64,000 bases of DNA. It comes from Chitinophaga oryziterrae. Its GTDB lineage: Bacteria > Bacteroidota > Bacteroidia > Chitinophagales > Chitinophagaceae. Positions 52,689 to 61,178 of the stretch are shown here, in pieces. The position numbers were made by a program, and so were the translations under genes. The DNA lies in assembly GCF_009758125.1 (NCBI RefSeq), contig NZ_WRXO01000011.1:62001-126000 (forward strand). The letters run 5' to 3'. How positions within the stretch are numbered: the first letter of the stretch is position 1; each line of letters starts with the position of its first letter. The notes under the pieces are model-generated. The model worked only from the letters and a program-made list of their open reading frames with translations. It searched no databases and was not told the DNA's origin.

Positions 52689-54044
52689 TTATAGTTTATA
52701 GGTAGCCTGTGTTCTTTCAATTTCTGCCAGGGCAGTCTGCACCTGTGCAAAAGCAACGGAGAGCTGTAATCTGGCGCTGGTCAGCTGGTTCTGTGCATCG
52801 AGTAATTCGATGTAGAGGAGTTGTCCTGCTTTATATACTTTCAGTTGGTCGTTGTAATATTTTTCGGAGAACTGTAACTGCGTTTGTGCGTTGGAGAAAC
52901 TGGCAACAGCCGTATGATAATTGTTCTGTGCAGTATTGACTTCCAGTTGTAATGCGTTGTTGGTTTCATTGTAGGACGCCTGTATCACCTGTATATCTGA
53001 TGCCGCCTGTTGTGCCTTGTATTTGCGTTGTCCGCCGGCGAAGAGGTCCCATTGCAGGTTTACACCCCACATGTAATAGCGCGATTTATTATCAACATTC
53101 CAGTTGTATGCCTGGGAGCCCAGGTCTAAGAATGTGCTGAGTTTAGGGATGAGATAGGAAGAGGATAATTTGTATTGCAGATCAGCGATCTTTTTCTGCT
53201 GGTCCAGCTGAATCAGTTCTTCCCGGGAGCCGCTGGCTTCCGGGATACTGGTCAATGCCGGTGTAAAAACAGTACTATCCAGGGTAATGGGAGTAGTAAA
53301 AGGCTGGTTGAGCAGGAAATTAAAATAGGCCTGTGCATTCTGCTGTTTGTTCTGAGCCTCAGTAATAGAGGTTTCTATCTTTTGCTGTTCTGCCTGTGCA
53401 CGTGTCAGAGAGGTATTGTTACGGACACCGTTATCAAGGAAACTCTTATTCACCCTGATATTTTCCTGTACCTGAGCCAGTGCGGTATTGTAAATCTCCA
53501 CCGCTTTAACTGCCTGGTAATACTGATAATATGCAGTTTTAATATCCTTTACAAGAGCGCGTTTGTAAACATTGACGGTAGCCTGTTGCAGGGTAATACT
53601 TTCTTTACGGATCTTCTGTGCATACCATATTTCCGTGTTGATCAGCGGCAGGGACGTGCGTACATGCAGATCGTAATAGTTATCAGGGTTCAGTAGCACC
53701 GACTGGTTGGGCAACTGAGGGAACTTCTGACTGTTAGTAAGCGTGTTCAACGTATTGTACACCGGGTTCAGCATGTCCCCGACAGGGATATCGATCGTAC
53801 GGCCACCGCCGGCTTTGGTATAGGACCCTGTCACACCCACCTGCGGATAAAAGAGCGCCTTTGCTTCCTTCAGCGCTAAAAGTGACTTATCCAGCTGAAA
53901 GTTGCGCTGTTGTAAGCCCTGATTGTGTTCAAAAGCTTCTTTTATGTACCTGTCGAGTACATTTTCCTGCCCAAAAGCCCCTATGGCAGAGCTAATTAGC
54001 AGTAGCATTATGAACGATAATTTGTTGATGATGTTTGTTGACAT
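52689..54044 (-). CDS. TolC-family outer-membrane channel
   Basis: About 451 residues, with a signal peptide ending at GAFGQ and the duplicated TolC helical pattern (LDRYIKEAFEHNQGLQQRNFQLDKSLLALKEAKALFYPQVGVTGSYTK in the first half; ARLQLSVAFAQVQTALAEIERTQ near the C-terminus). First gene of the efflux operon. The ATG at 54044 is preferred: one at 54053 would put the start inside the putative operator. It forms the outer-membrane exit duct of the tripartite pump. Confidence 0.92.
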   Translation of the reverse strand: MSTNIINKLSFIMLLLISSAIGAFGQENVLDRYIKEAFEHNQGLQQRNFQLDKSLLALKEAKALFYPQVGVTGSYTKAGGGRTIDIPVGDMLNPVYNTLNTLTNSQKFPQLPNQSVLLNPDNYYDLHVRTSLPLINTEIWYAQKIRKESITLQQATVNVYKRALVKDIKTAYYQYYQAVKAVEIYNTALAQVQENIRVNKSFLDNGVRNNTSLTRAQAEQQKIETSITEAQNKQQNAQAYFNFLLNQPFTTPITLDSTVFTPALTSIPEASGSREELIQLDQQKKIADLQYKLSSSYLIPKLSTFLDLGSQAYNWNVDNKSRYYMWGVNLQWDLFAGGQRKYKAQQAASDIQVIQASYNETNNALQLEVNTAQNNYHTAVASFSNAQTQLQFSEKYYNDQLKVYKAGQLLYIELLDAQNQLTSARLQLSVAFAQVQTALAEIERTQATYKL

Positions 54045-54046
54045 AA

Positions 54047-54059
54047 TGAACACTGTTTA
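54047..54059. promoter_or_regulatory. Candidate TetR operator at efflux operon
   Basis: TGAACACTGTTTA lies immediately upstream of the TolC start. Its reverse complement, TAAACAGTGTTCA, matches the TetR-gene promoter palindrome TGAACGGTGTTCA at 11 of 13 positions. Confidence 0.5.
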
Positions 54060-54078
54060 TTAATAGCGTTAAAAAAAA

Positions 54079-54183
54079 GACACATTGAGTGTCAGTTGTT
54101 TAAATGTATAGTTGATGAAGTCAATTAAGTATGATGATACTGTTGATAGCGTCAACTAATTGGGGTTACTATCAACAGTATCA
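54079..54183. promoter_or_regulatory. Dyad-rich region between TetR and TolC genes
   Basis: This short gap holds several inverted repeats: GACAC-ATTGA-GTGTC (54079-54093), two related words GTTGATGAAGTCAAT (54111-54125) and GTTGATAGCGTCAAC (54142-54156), and a perfect 15-bp dyad with arms 54135-54149 and 54169-54183 (GATACTGTTGATAG / CTATCAACAGTATC core). Some may be operators for the efflux operon; the 15-bp dyad could also end the TetR transcript. Confidence 0.5.
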
Positions 54184-54188
54184 ATCGT

Positions 54189-54794
54189 TTATCGCGTTAT
54201 GTTATCGATATATTGATCTACAGCTATCTGCAGCATATCCTGTACTTTATCCTCTGGGACTTCCAGTACTTTGCAGCGTCCCCGTACATTTAAAGAAACC
54301 AGGCCATGTACCATTGACCAGCAGGATAAAGCGCCTATCATTACATTCTCATATTTCAGCTTATCTATTGCGGCCTGGATTATATTCATCAGGAACTGGA
54401 AAGCACTGGAGCCGCTTTTCCATTCTTCATTTTTCTCTGCATTCATAGGAGAACGGATGATGAACATGAGATCATACAGATCCGGATTACCCATCCCAAA
54501 TTCAACATATAATTTAGCCATTTGCCTTAATTGCTGTATTGGTTCGATAGCAGTGATACCTTCTCTGAATACATTGGCCAATTTCTCAAAAGCTTCTGTC
54601 TGTAATCCCCATAATAATTCATCTTTATCTTTATAATATAGATAAATGGTAGCAGGGCTATATTCTATTTTATCAGCTATATTACGGATGGAAGTTTTTT
54701 CATAACCATCTTTCACAAACATATCCATGGCAGCGTCCATAATCAGACGGCGCATCTCAAGTTTTTCGCGTTCTTTTCTATCAGTGATGCCCAT
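54189..54794 (-). CDS. TetR-family transcriptional regulator
   Basis: A 201-residue repressor. The N-terminal helix-turn-helix is typical (RRLIMDAAMDMFVKDGYEKTSIRNIADKIEYSPATIYLYYKDKDELL); the C-terminal ligand domain is helical (about 75-200). It lies upstream of the TolC-adaptor-pump genes on the same strand and probably represses them and itself, judging from a shared palindrome at both promoters. The effector is likely a pump substrate. Confidence 0.93.
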   Translation of the reverse strand: MGITDRKEREKLEMRRLIMDAAMDMFVKDGYEKTSIRNIADKIEYSPATIYLYYKDKDELLWGLQTEAFEKLANVFREGITAIEPIQQLRQMAKLYVEFGMGNPDLYDLMFIIRSPMNAEKNEEWKSGSSAFQFLMNIIQAAIDKLKYENVMIGALSCWSMVHGLVSLNVRGRCKVLEVPEDKVQDMLQIAVDQYIDNITR

Positions 54795-54813
54795 TGTTAT
54801 TTTATTTACAATG

Positions 54814-54835
54814 CAAACTTACTGAACGGTGTTCA
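54814..54835 (-). promoter_or_regulatory. TetR promoter with palindromic operator
   Basis: On the minus strand a perfect -7 box TAAGTTTG (54821-54814) is directly preceded by the palindrome TGAACGGTGTTCA (54835-54823), placing the operator in the promoter spacer. The start codon is 20 bp further downstream. Confidence 0.6.
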
Positions 54836-54885
54836 TAATTTAAAATATATTTTCTATTTTTACGTCAACATAAAAAAAACACCCT

Positions 54886-55806
54886 ATGGAGTTATATACA
54901 ATATTAGGAGCAGGAGGAGTGATAGCGAACGAGTTAACTAAAGAATTACAGGCAAACGGAAAGAAAGTAAGATTAGTGAGCCGTCAGCCCAAGGCCATTG
55001 GCGAAGCTGAAACCATGGCCGCGGATATTACTGACCCGTTACAAACCCGCAGGGCGGTAAGCGGTTCTTCTATGGTATTCCTGTGTGCAGGACTGGCATA
55101 CAATCATAAAATATGGGAAGTGGCCTGGCCTAAGATCATACAGAATGTCATTCATGCCTGCAGTGAGGCGGGCGTTCCCCTCATTTTCTTTGATAATGTG
55201 TATATGTATGGGCTGGTAGACGGCCCTATGACAGAAGAAACTCCTTATAACCCTTGTAGTAAGAAAGGGGAGATCCGGGCAATGATTGCTAATAAAATCA
55301 TGGACAGGGTAAAAGAAGGCCGCCTGACGGCCACCATTGCGCGTGCAGCCGATTTTTACGGCCCCGGAGCTGATACTACCGGTATTATGAACCTGCTGGT
55401 GATTGGTAACCTCTCAAAAGGCAAAATGGCTAACTGGCTGGGTAGTGATCAGTATACGCATAGTTATACCTTCACGCCGGATGCGGGGAAGGCATTGTAT
55501 TTACTGTCTCAGGACAACAGTACTTTTAACCAGATATGGCATTTGCCAACAACCAATCCGGCGCCTAACGGGAAGGAGTATATAGAAATGGTGGCAGGGA
55601 TATTAAATGTAAAACCCCGTTATATGCGACTGACAGGATGGATGGTCCGCCTTGCGGGTCTTTTCGATACCACTATCGGTGAACTGCACGAAATGCTTTA
55701 CCAGAGTAATCATCCTTATATTTTTGACAGTACAAAATTTGAAAAGCATTTCAATTTTAAACCAACATCTTATGAAGATGGATTGAGGCAAACCATCGGG
55801 AAATAA
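54886..55806 (+). CDS. NAD-dependent epimerase/dehydratase (extended SDR)
   Basis: A 306-residue Rossmann-fold protein with an N-terminal dinucleotide motif ILGAGGVIANEL (a variant of TGxxGxxG) and the region VPLIFFDNVYMYGLVDGPMTEETPYNP where the SDR Tyr-xxx-Lys pair would lie; the Tyr is in VYMYG but the usual spacing to Lys is not clear. It probably acts on a sugar nucleotide or similar substrate, or binds it without catalysis. It is divergent from the TetR gene and precedes the SAM riboswitch region. Confidence 0.84.
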   Translation: MELYTILGAGGVIANELTKELQANGKKVRLVSRQPKAIGEAETMAADITDPLQTRRAVSGSSMVFLCAGLAYNHKIWEVAWPKIIQNVIHACSEAGVPLIFFDNVYMYGLVDGPMTEETPYNPCSKKGEIRAMIANKIMDRVKEGRLTATIARAADFYGPGADTTGIMNLLVIGNLSKGKMANWLGSDQYTHSYTFTPDAGKALYLLSQDNSTFNQIWHLPTTNPAPNGKEYIEMVAGILNVKPRYMRLTGWMVRLAGLFDTTIGELHEMLYQSNHPYIFDSTKFEKHFNFKPTSYEDGLRQTIGK

Positions 55807-55815
55807 TAAAAAATA

Positions 55816-55848
55816 TTTGGAAGTATAAATATTCCTGTTTTATATTTG
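55816..55848 (+). promoter_or_regulatory. Promoter of the SAM riboswitch transcript
   Basis: TTTG (55816-55819) and a perfect -7 box TATATTTG (55841-55848) with a 21-nt spacer fit the Bacteroidota housekeeping promoter; transcription should start just before the riboswitch. Confidence 0.7.
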
Positions 55849-55864
55849 CACCAGTTCTTTAAGA

Positions 55865-55979
55865 TTCTTATCAAGAAAGACGGAGGGAAATGGCCCTGCG
55901 AAGTCTTAGCAACCATCCTGCTTTAACAAACAGGAAAGGTGCTACATCCACCCGGTATAAAATCCGGGAAAGATAAGTC
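55865..55979 (+). ncRNA. SAM-I (S-box) riboswitch
   Basis: The S-box core is recognisable: P1 arms CTTATC (55867-55872) and GATAAG (55972-55977), the conserved AAGA...GGAGGGA and GGCCC/GAAG elements, GCAACC at the P2-P3 junction, a P3 hairpin CCTG...CAGG, the segment AAGGTGCTA and a P4 hairpin CCCGG...CCGGG. It binds S-adenosylmethionine and turns off expression of the downstream methionine-pathway gene. A terminator lies between it and the coding region. Confidence 0.93.
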
Positions 55980-56014
55980 AGTTAGTTTGATCTATATTAT
56001 TTCCGATATACGAA

Positions 56015-56045
56015 AACTCACCTGGCTCCCAGGTGAGTTTTTTTG
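56015..56045 (+). terminator. Attenuator of SAM riboswitch
   Basis: AACTCACCTGG-CTC-CCAGGTGAGTT (11-bp stem) followed by a run of seven T residues, 36 nt after the riboswitch and about 92 bp before the ATG. Ligand-controlled premature termination is the expected mechanism. Confidence 0.92.
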
Positions 56046-56136
56046 TTTTATAGACAAATCATCTCTCTCTCTCTCTTAGTCTCTCTGATAAGCTGTTTAA
56101 CAACAATCCTTCATCAAACTAAAAAACAAAAAAGAG

Positions 56137-57309
56137 ATGAGTACAATTACGCAATTAATCCATTCCATTCCGGTAGACGAACAGACAGGCGCTATAGCAG
56201 TTCCTATTTATCAGACCTCTACTTTCGTGCAGGAAGCCCCCGGTGTTAACAAAGGTTACGACTACGCACGCACTAATAATCCCACACGTGAAATACTGGA
56301 AAAGATAGTGGCACAACTGGAAGAAGGAGCGACTGGTATTGCTTTTTCAAGTGGGCTGGCAGCTATTGATGCGGTATTAAAACTCCTGAAATCAGGGGAT
56401 GAAATAGTGGCTGTGGATGATATCTACGGAGGGGCATTTCGCTTGTTCACGAAGGTGTATGAAAAGTTTGGTATCAAAGTAACATATGTAGATACTTCGG
56501 ATACACAGGCAGTGTTTAATGCTATCACACCGGCTACCCGTTTGATATGGCTGGAAACACCTACCAATCCTACTTTGAAGATCTCAGATATTGCTGCGAT
56601 AGCTAAAATAGCGAAGGCAGGTAAATGCCTGTTTTGTGTAGACAATACTTTTGCTTCTCCGGTGTTACAACAACCACTGAAACTGGGCGCAGATATCGTT
56701 GTTCACAGCGCTACCAAATACCTGGGCGGTCATAGTGATCTGATTGCCGGTGTAGTAGTGACCAAAACAGCAGAACTGGGGGCCGAGGTCCGCTTTTACC
56801 AGAATGCCTGCGGGGCTATCCTGTCGCCGTTCGACAGCTTCCTGCTGATACGTGGTATTGAAACATTACACCTGCGCGTGAGGCAGCATTGTGCCAATGC
56901 ACAGCAGGTTGCAGAATATCTTGAAAACCATCCGCTTGTAGATAAAGTATATTATCCCGGTCTTTCATCCCACCCCAATCATTTACTGGCCGGGCAACAG
57001 GCTAAAGGTTTTGGCGGCATTGTTTCCTTTACCCTTAAGGACGATACAGAAGAAGCAGCTAAATCCTTCGTAACCAATACACGCTATTTTAAGCTGGCTG
57101 AAAGTCTGGGTGGTATTAAAAGCCTGCTTTGCCATCCTGCCAGCATGACCCACAAATCCATTCCTGATGAGAAACGCAGGGCCGCAGGGGTGGCAGACAG
57201 CCTGATACGCCTGTCTGTAGGGCTGGAAGAACCGGCCGATCTCCTGGAAGACCTGCAACAAACATTTAACAAAATAGATCAATTACAGCCCGCAGTTTCT
57301 GGTTTATAG
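56137..57309 (+). CDS. Cystathionine gamma-synthase/lyase-type PLP enzyme
   Basis: A 390-residue fold-type I PLP enzyme of the Cys/Met metabolism family. PLP Lys194 is in SATKYLGGHSD; other marks are YARTNNPTREILEK, AFSSGLAAIDAVL (phosphate loop), and the C-terminal SLGGIKSLLCHPASMTH. A SAM-I riboswitch and attenuator in its leader show that it is repressed by SAM, so a methionine-biosynthesis role (cystathionine gamma-synthase, metB-like, or O-acylhomoserine sulfhydrylation) is more likely than cysteine catabolism; the sequence alone does not settle which. Confidence 0.9.
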   Translation: MSTITQLIHSIPVDEQTGAIAVPIYQTSTFVQEAPGVNKGYDYARTNNPTREILEKIVAQLEEGATGIAFSSGLAAIDAVLKLLKSGDEIVAVDDIYGGAFRLFTKVYEKFGIKVTYVDTSDTQAVFNAITPATRLIWLETPTNPTLKISDIAAIAKIAKAGKCLFCVDNTFASPVLQQPLKLGADIVVHSATKYLGGHSDLIAGVVVTKTAELGAEVRFYQNACGAILSPFDSFLLIRGIETLHLRVRQHCANAQQVAEYLENHPLVDKVYYPGLSSHPNHLLAGQQAKGFGGIVSFTLKDDTEEAAKSFVTNTRYFKLAESLGGIKSLLCHPASMTHKSIPDEKRRAAGVADSLIRLSVGLEEPADLLEDLQQTFNKIDQLQPAVSGL

Positions 57310-57362
57310 TTCGTAGTTTGCAGTTTCAGGGAACTGCATGCCATAACTATAAATTGTTAACT

Positions 57363-58679
57363 ATGTATAGACGGTTATTACTTAGTATAATCATTTCCGT
57401 TACCTGTTATCAAACTTTTGCTCAAACACTTATAAGAGACGTCACACTCATAGATGGCAGCGGGGATGCTGTACAGCTGCATGCTAACCTGCTGATCGCA
57501 GGAGACAGCATTGTATCTATCGGTACTACCCAGATCCCGCCACATACAAAAGTGATCAGCATGACCGGTAAAACGGTGATGCCACTGCTGATAAGCGGGC
57601 ATGAACACCTGGGATTACTGAAAGGCAATACGGCTTCTGCCGGCAACTATACACGGGAGAATGTAGTCCGTCAGTTGCAGCGTTACCTTAACTACGGGGT
57701 AGGTACAGTGTTGAGTCTGGGTACGGATCAGCCATTGGTATTTCCCCTGCGCGATTCTTCCCGTCTGGGGCTGATACCGGGAGCCACTTTGCTCACAGCC
57801 GGTTATGGTTTTGGCGCGAAGAACGGGCTGCCACCGGCAGCTTTTGGTACGCAGGTGCAACGCCCGGCCACTCCCGCAGAAGCAATAGCGGATGTACGCA
57901 AACTGGCTTTATTAAAACCGGACTTCCTGAAGTTATGGGTGGACGATGGCGGAGGTACCATGCCTGAAATAGAACCCGCTGTTTATGAAGCGCTGATAAA
58001 AGAAGCACATCGGCAGGGATTGAAAGTTGCGGCACATGTCTATTACCTCGAAGATGCCCGAAGGCTGGTGAATGCAGGCGTAGACCTGCTGGCGCACAGC
58101 ATCCGTGATAAAGAAGTGGATGCGTCGCTGATCACAGCAATGAAAGAAAAGGGCACATTTTATATTCCCACATTATCATTGGATGAATATGGTTTTATCT
58201 ATGCAGGGCAACCTGAATGGATGAATGATCCTTTCTTTATCCGTTCATTGGAACCGGGTGTACTGGAGATGCTTACCAGTGATGCCTACCGCCAGCAACA
58301 GCAGCAGGATAAAACCCGGGAAAAGAAAATGCGTGCCTTCATGACAGCCGTAGTGAACCTGCGTAAACTGGATAGTGCCGGTGTGAAAATTGCCATGGGT
58401 ACAGATGCCGGTGCCCAGCCAGTAAGAGCGCAGGGATTCTCTGAGCACCTGGAGCTGCAACTGATGGTAGAAGCAGGTTTGAGTCCTTTGAAAGTGATTA
58501 GTTGCGCAACGCAGAATGGTGCTGAATTACTGGGAATTAATAAACAGGTGGGTACTTTAACAGCAGGTAAAAAAGCAGATTTTATGATCCTGGAAGGAGA
58601 TCCTTCCCAGGATATTAATAATACAAGGACGATCGTAGAAATTTGGAAAAACGGGAAAAAAGTTGAGCAAAATGATTAG
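57363..58679 (+). CDS. Exported amidohydrolase-family enzyme
   Basis: A 438-residue metal-dependent hydrolase with a signal peptide ending at FAQ. The amidohydrolase pattern is visible: HEH in LISGHEHLGLL, AAHVYYLED and LLAHSIRD histidines, the C-terminal Asp in AMGTDAGAQP, then the second beta domain (LTAGKKADFMILEGDP). It resembles imidazolonepropionase-like/prolidase-type enzymes exported to the periplasm; substrate unknown. The ATG at 57363 gives the signal peptide; a TTG further upstream is rejected. It overlaps the next gene by 8 bp, so the two are co-transcribed. Confidence 0.87.
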   Translation: MYRRLLLSIIISVTCYQTFAQTLIRDVTLIDGSGDAVQLHANLLIAGDSIVSIGTTQIPPHTKVISMTGKTVMPLLISGHEHLGLLKGNTASAGNYTRENVVRQLQRYLNYGVGTVLSLGTDQPLVFPLRDSSRLGLIPGATLLTAGYGFGAKNGLPPAAFGTQVQRPATPAEAIADVRKLALLKPDFLKLWVDDGGGTMPEIEPAVYEALIKEAHRQGLKVAAHVYYLEDARRLVNAGVDLLAHSIRDKEVDASLITAMKEKGTFYIPTLSLDEYGFIYAGQPEWMNDPFFIRSLEPGVLEMLTSDAYRQQQQQDKTREKKMRAFMTAVVNLRKLDSAGVKIAMGTDAGAQPVRAQGFSEHLELQLMVEAGLSPLKVISCATQNGAELLGINKQVGTLTAGKKADFMILEGDPSQDINNTRTIVEIWKNGKKVEQND

Positions 58680-59892
58680 AAACCTATTGACGCTATGCCT
58701 GCTGCTATGCACTGCTTCTTTGCAGGCGCAATCTTTTACGCCTGATGAACAGGTACAGATCAGGAAATCCTTTTACCTGCTGTATGTGCTGGAAAGAAAA
58801 AGTGATGTACATAATATCGTAGTAAAAAATACAGTTTTCAATAATGTGGCCCGTGAACGGCAGGCCAGGATCAGTAAGGCTTACAGCACATGTTCTAATG
58901 TATCCTGTTTAACAGAAGCTTTATTATGGACGCCTGAAGAAATAAAAGGAACAAGTGCGGAATTTCAACGCTTATCTGTATCCGACAGAGATTTCAAAGC
59001 TTTGATAGAACGCTTGAAAGCAGAGGACCGTTATCCTGTATATAGCGGTGACGCTGATACGGCTTTTATCAGAAAAGCATGGCAGGATGTTACGGAGGGT
59101 ATCAATCTTATTTGCAGCGTCTATTTAAAGGGTGTACCACCCCGTTATCCAAGGATAGATTCCATCTCTTTCCGTCCTTCAGATCCTGCTTTTTTTCAGT
59201 TGGTAAAAACCAATTTAAAGACGGTAGTAACAGCAGGCAAGGGGAATGCTTTTTACAAACAGCCTTTGGCCGCAGCATTAAAAGCACTGACGATTAACGG
59301 ACGTGATGAGGCTACCCGTTATGAACCTTTATATAAAGATAAAAATGCAGCTCCTTTCGCCAAATCGAGAAGAGTGAACTGGAATGCTTTTCGTTACAGT
59401 ACGATACTGGTACCGGGTGCTGGTCCGGGTGTGGATGGGCGTTCTATAGACAGTGTGGGTATGTATCGTTGCAGGCTGGCAGTGGATGCTTACAAAAAGG
59501 GGGTAGCTCCTTTTATTATTGTTTCCGGCGGGCATGTACATCCTTATAAAACACCCTTCTGTGAGGCGATAGAAATGAAGAAGTACATCACCGGCAAACT
59601 GGGATTACCCGATAGTGCGGTGATTATAGAACCACATGCCAGACATACCACTACCAATATCAGGAATGCAGAAAGACTGATGTATTTGTTCAATATGCCG
59701 GCAACGAAACCGGGGCTCATAATATCGGATGCTTTTCAGTCGCTTGCTATAGAAAAGATGGCTATCCGTTTTATGAATGAGCTGGGATACATTCCTTACC
59801 AGAGCCTGGAAAGGGTGAGCGCTACTGAGAATGCTTTTGTCCCGTCGCCTAAAGCGTGGCAGCAGAATCCTGAAGAGCCGCTGGATCCTTAA
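58672..59892 (+). CDS. Exported DUF218/YdcF-like protein
   Basis: About 406 residues with a signal peptide ending at SLQAQ. The C-terminal half carries the DUF218 (SanA/YdcF/ElyC) domain: STILVPGAGPGV, MYRCRLAVDAYKKGVAPFIIVSGG, and the HTTTNIRNAERLMY motif; the N-terminal half is a helical extension without recognised family. DUF218 proteins bind nucleotides or act on envelope carriers. The gene overlaps the amidohydrolase and its last 44 bp overlap the convergent symporter gene. Confidence 0.84.
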   Translation: MIRNLLTLCLLLCTASLQAQSFTPDEQVQIRKSFYLLYVLERKSDVHNIVVKNTVFNNVARERQARISKAYSTCSNVSCLTEALLWTPEEIKGTSAEFQRLSVSDRDFKALIERLKAEDRYPVYSGDADTAFIRKAWQDVTEGINLICSVYLKGVPPRYPRIDSISFRPSDPAFFQLVKTNLKTVVTAGKGNAFYKQPLAAALKALTINGRDEATRYEPLYKDKNAAPFAKSRRVNWNAFRYSTILVPGAGPGVDGRSIDSVGMYRCRLAVDAYKKGVAPFIIVSGGHVHPYKTPFCEAIEMKKYITGKLGLPDSAVIIEPHARHTTTNIRNAERLMYLFNMPATKPGLIISDAFQSLAIEKMAIRFMNELGYIPYQSLERVSATENAFVPSPKAWQQNPEEPLDP

Positions 59893-61093
59893 GTCTGGCA
59901 CCTGTAAATTTTGTCACCAGCATCGCCGCCACGGTATCACCGGTAGCGTTTAATATAGTAGCCAGCGGGTCTACCAGGGTGCCTATGATCATCACTGCCG
60001 GTAAGGCAGCTACCGGAAAACCATATACAGATATCACCAGTAATTCTCCAATATAACCGCCATTGGGAATACCTCCTTCCACTATACTCACTAATACTGT
60101 AATGCCCATGGCCAGCAGGATAGTATCTATGCCGCTGAAATCACGTCCGAACATGGCGAATACGACCCCTATTTTAACAACAGAAGAAATGCTGGAACCG
60201 TCTTTATGTAAAGTGGCCCCCAGCGGCACTACTACGCTGTTGATATGATCGGGGACACCCATTTTGGCCGCAGCATCCAGGTTAGCAGGAATAGTAGCAA
60301 TGCTGCTACAGGAACCCAGCGCTGTAAAAGTGGGTATCACGTTATATTTCCAATAGGTCTTAATGCCTTTTACACCGCCCGCCACAAAGGCATATACGCT
60401 GAACATCACTATAAAATAGAAGATCCCAAAACCATAATAAACAGCCATGGAACTGGCGTAGGTGCCAAAGAGCTGTGGCCCCAGTGTGCCAACCTGGTAA
60501 GCAAAATAGGCGCCTAACCCGATGGGGGCCAGGTACATAATAAGTATCAGCAGGTGTTTCATCACTTCGTTCCCCGACATCAGGAAACGGCGGAATGGCT
60601 CGCCTGTGTTACCGGCTTTTAAAGTCGCAAAACCTATCAGGGTAGAGAATATGATAAAGGGCAGCATGTTCTTCCTGGATAATAACTCGAAGAATTCCCC
60701 TGTAGTAAGCAGTTTGGTTACCTGGTCCCCGAAATTCCCTGTGTTTGTATCCGCAATAAAGTTAGCCGCATCTGTGGTCACAGCCTGTAAGGGAAAGATG
60801 CGGATAGTGACAATCGTTAAAAAGGAGGAGATGAGTACTGTACCCAGGAAAACAGCTCCCATTACCGAGAGTATCTTTCCCAGTTTCTGCCCGGGATCTA
60901 CATTGGCGATAGCCGAGGCAATACTAAAGAATACCAGGGGGATAATTGCCGTAAAAAGGATGTTCAGGAAGATATCTCCTATGGGCTTGATCACCTCAAT
61001 GCTTTTCCCGAATATCAGTCCCAGTATGCTTCCGGTTGTAATACCACCTAATAAAAGCAGTATGCCGCTGTAGTTTTTAAATAGTGTTCGCAT
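59849..61093 (-). CDS. Dicarboxylate/cation symporter (DAACS family)
   Basis: A 414-residue transporter of glutamate/aspartate/C4-dicarboxylate type (GltP/DctA-like fold, eight helices and two hairpins). Hallmarks are the serine-rich re-entrant hairpin ALGSCSSIATIPANL, VVPLGATLHKDGSS and the substrate-binding end GTLVDPLATILNATGDTVAAMLV. Driven by H+ or Na+. It is separated from the divergent dioxygenase by about 85 bp. Confidence 0.93.
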   Translation of the reverse strand: MRTLFKNYSGILLLLGGITTGSILGLIFGKSIEVIKPIGDIFLNILFTAIIPLVFFSIASAIANVDPGQKLGKILSVMGAVFLGTVLISSFLTIVTIRIFPLQAVTTDAANFIADTNTGNFGDQVTKLLTTGEFFELLSRKNMLPFIIFSTLIGFATLKAGNTGEPFRRFLMSGNEVMKHLLILIMYLAPIGLGAYFAYQVGTLGPQLFGTYASSMAVYYGFGIFYFIVMFSVYAFVAGGVKGIKTYWKYNVIPTFTALGSCSSIATIPANLDAAAKMGVPDHINSVVVPLGATLHKDGSSISSVVKIGVVFAMFGRDFSGIDTILLAMGITVLVSIVEGGIPNGGYIGELLVISVYGFPVAALPAVMIIGTLVDPLATILNATGDTVAAMLVTKFTGARLKDPAALQDSAATL

Positions 61094-61178
61094 TATACTG
61101 TAATATACATGAAAAAGTACACGTGATACCTATATCTGTCCATTTACTTGTTGCACCATGTAATAGTATATTTGTATC

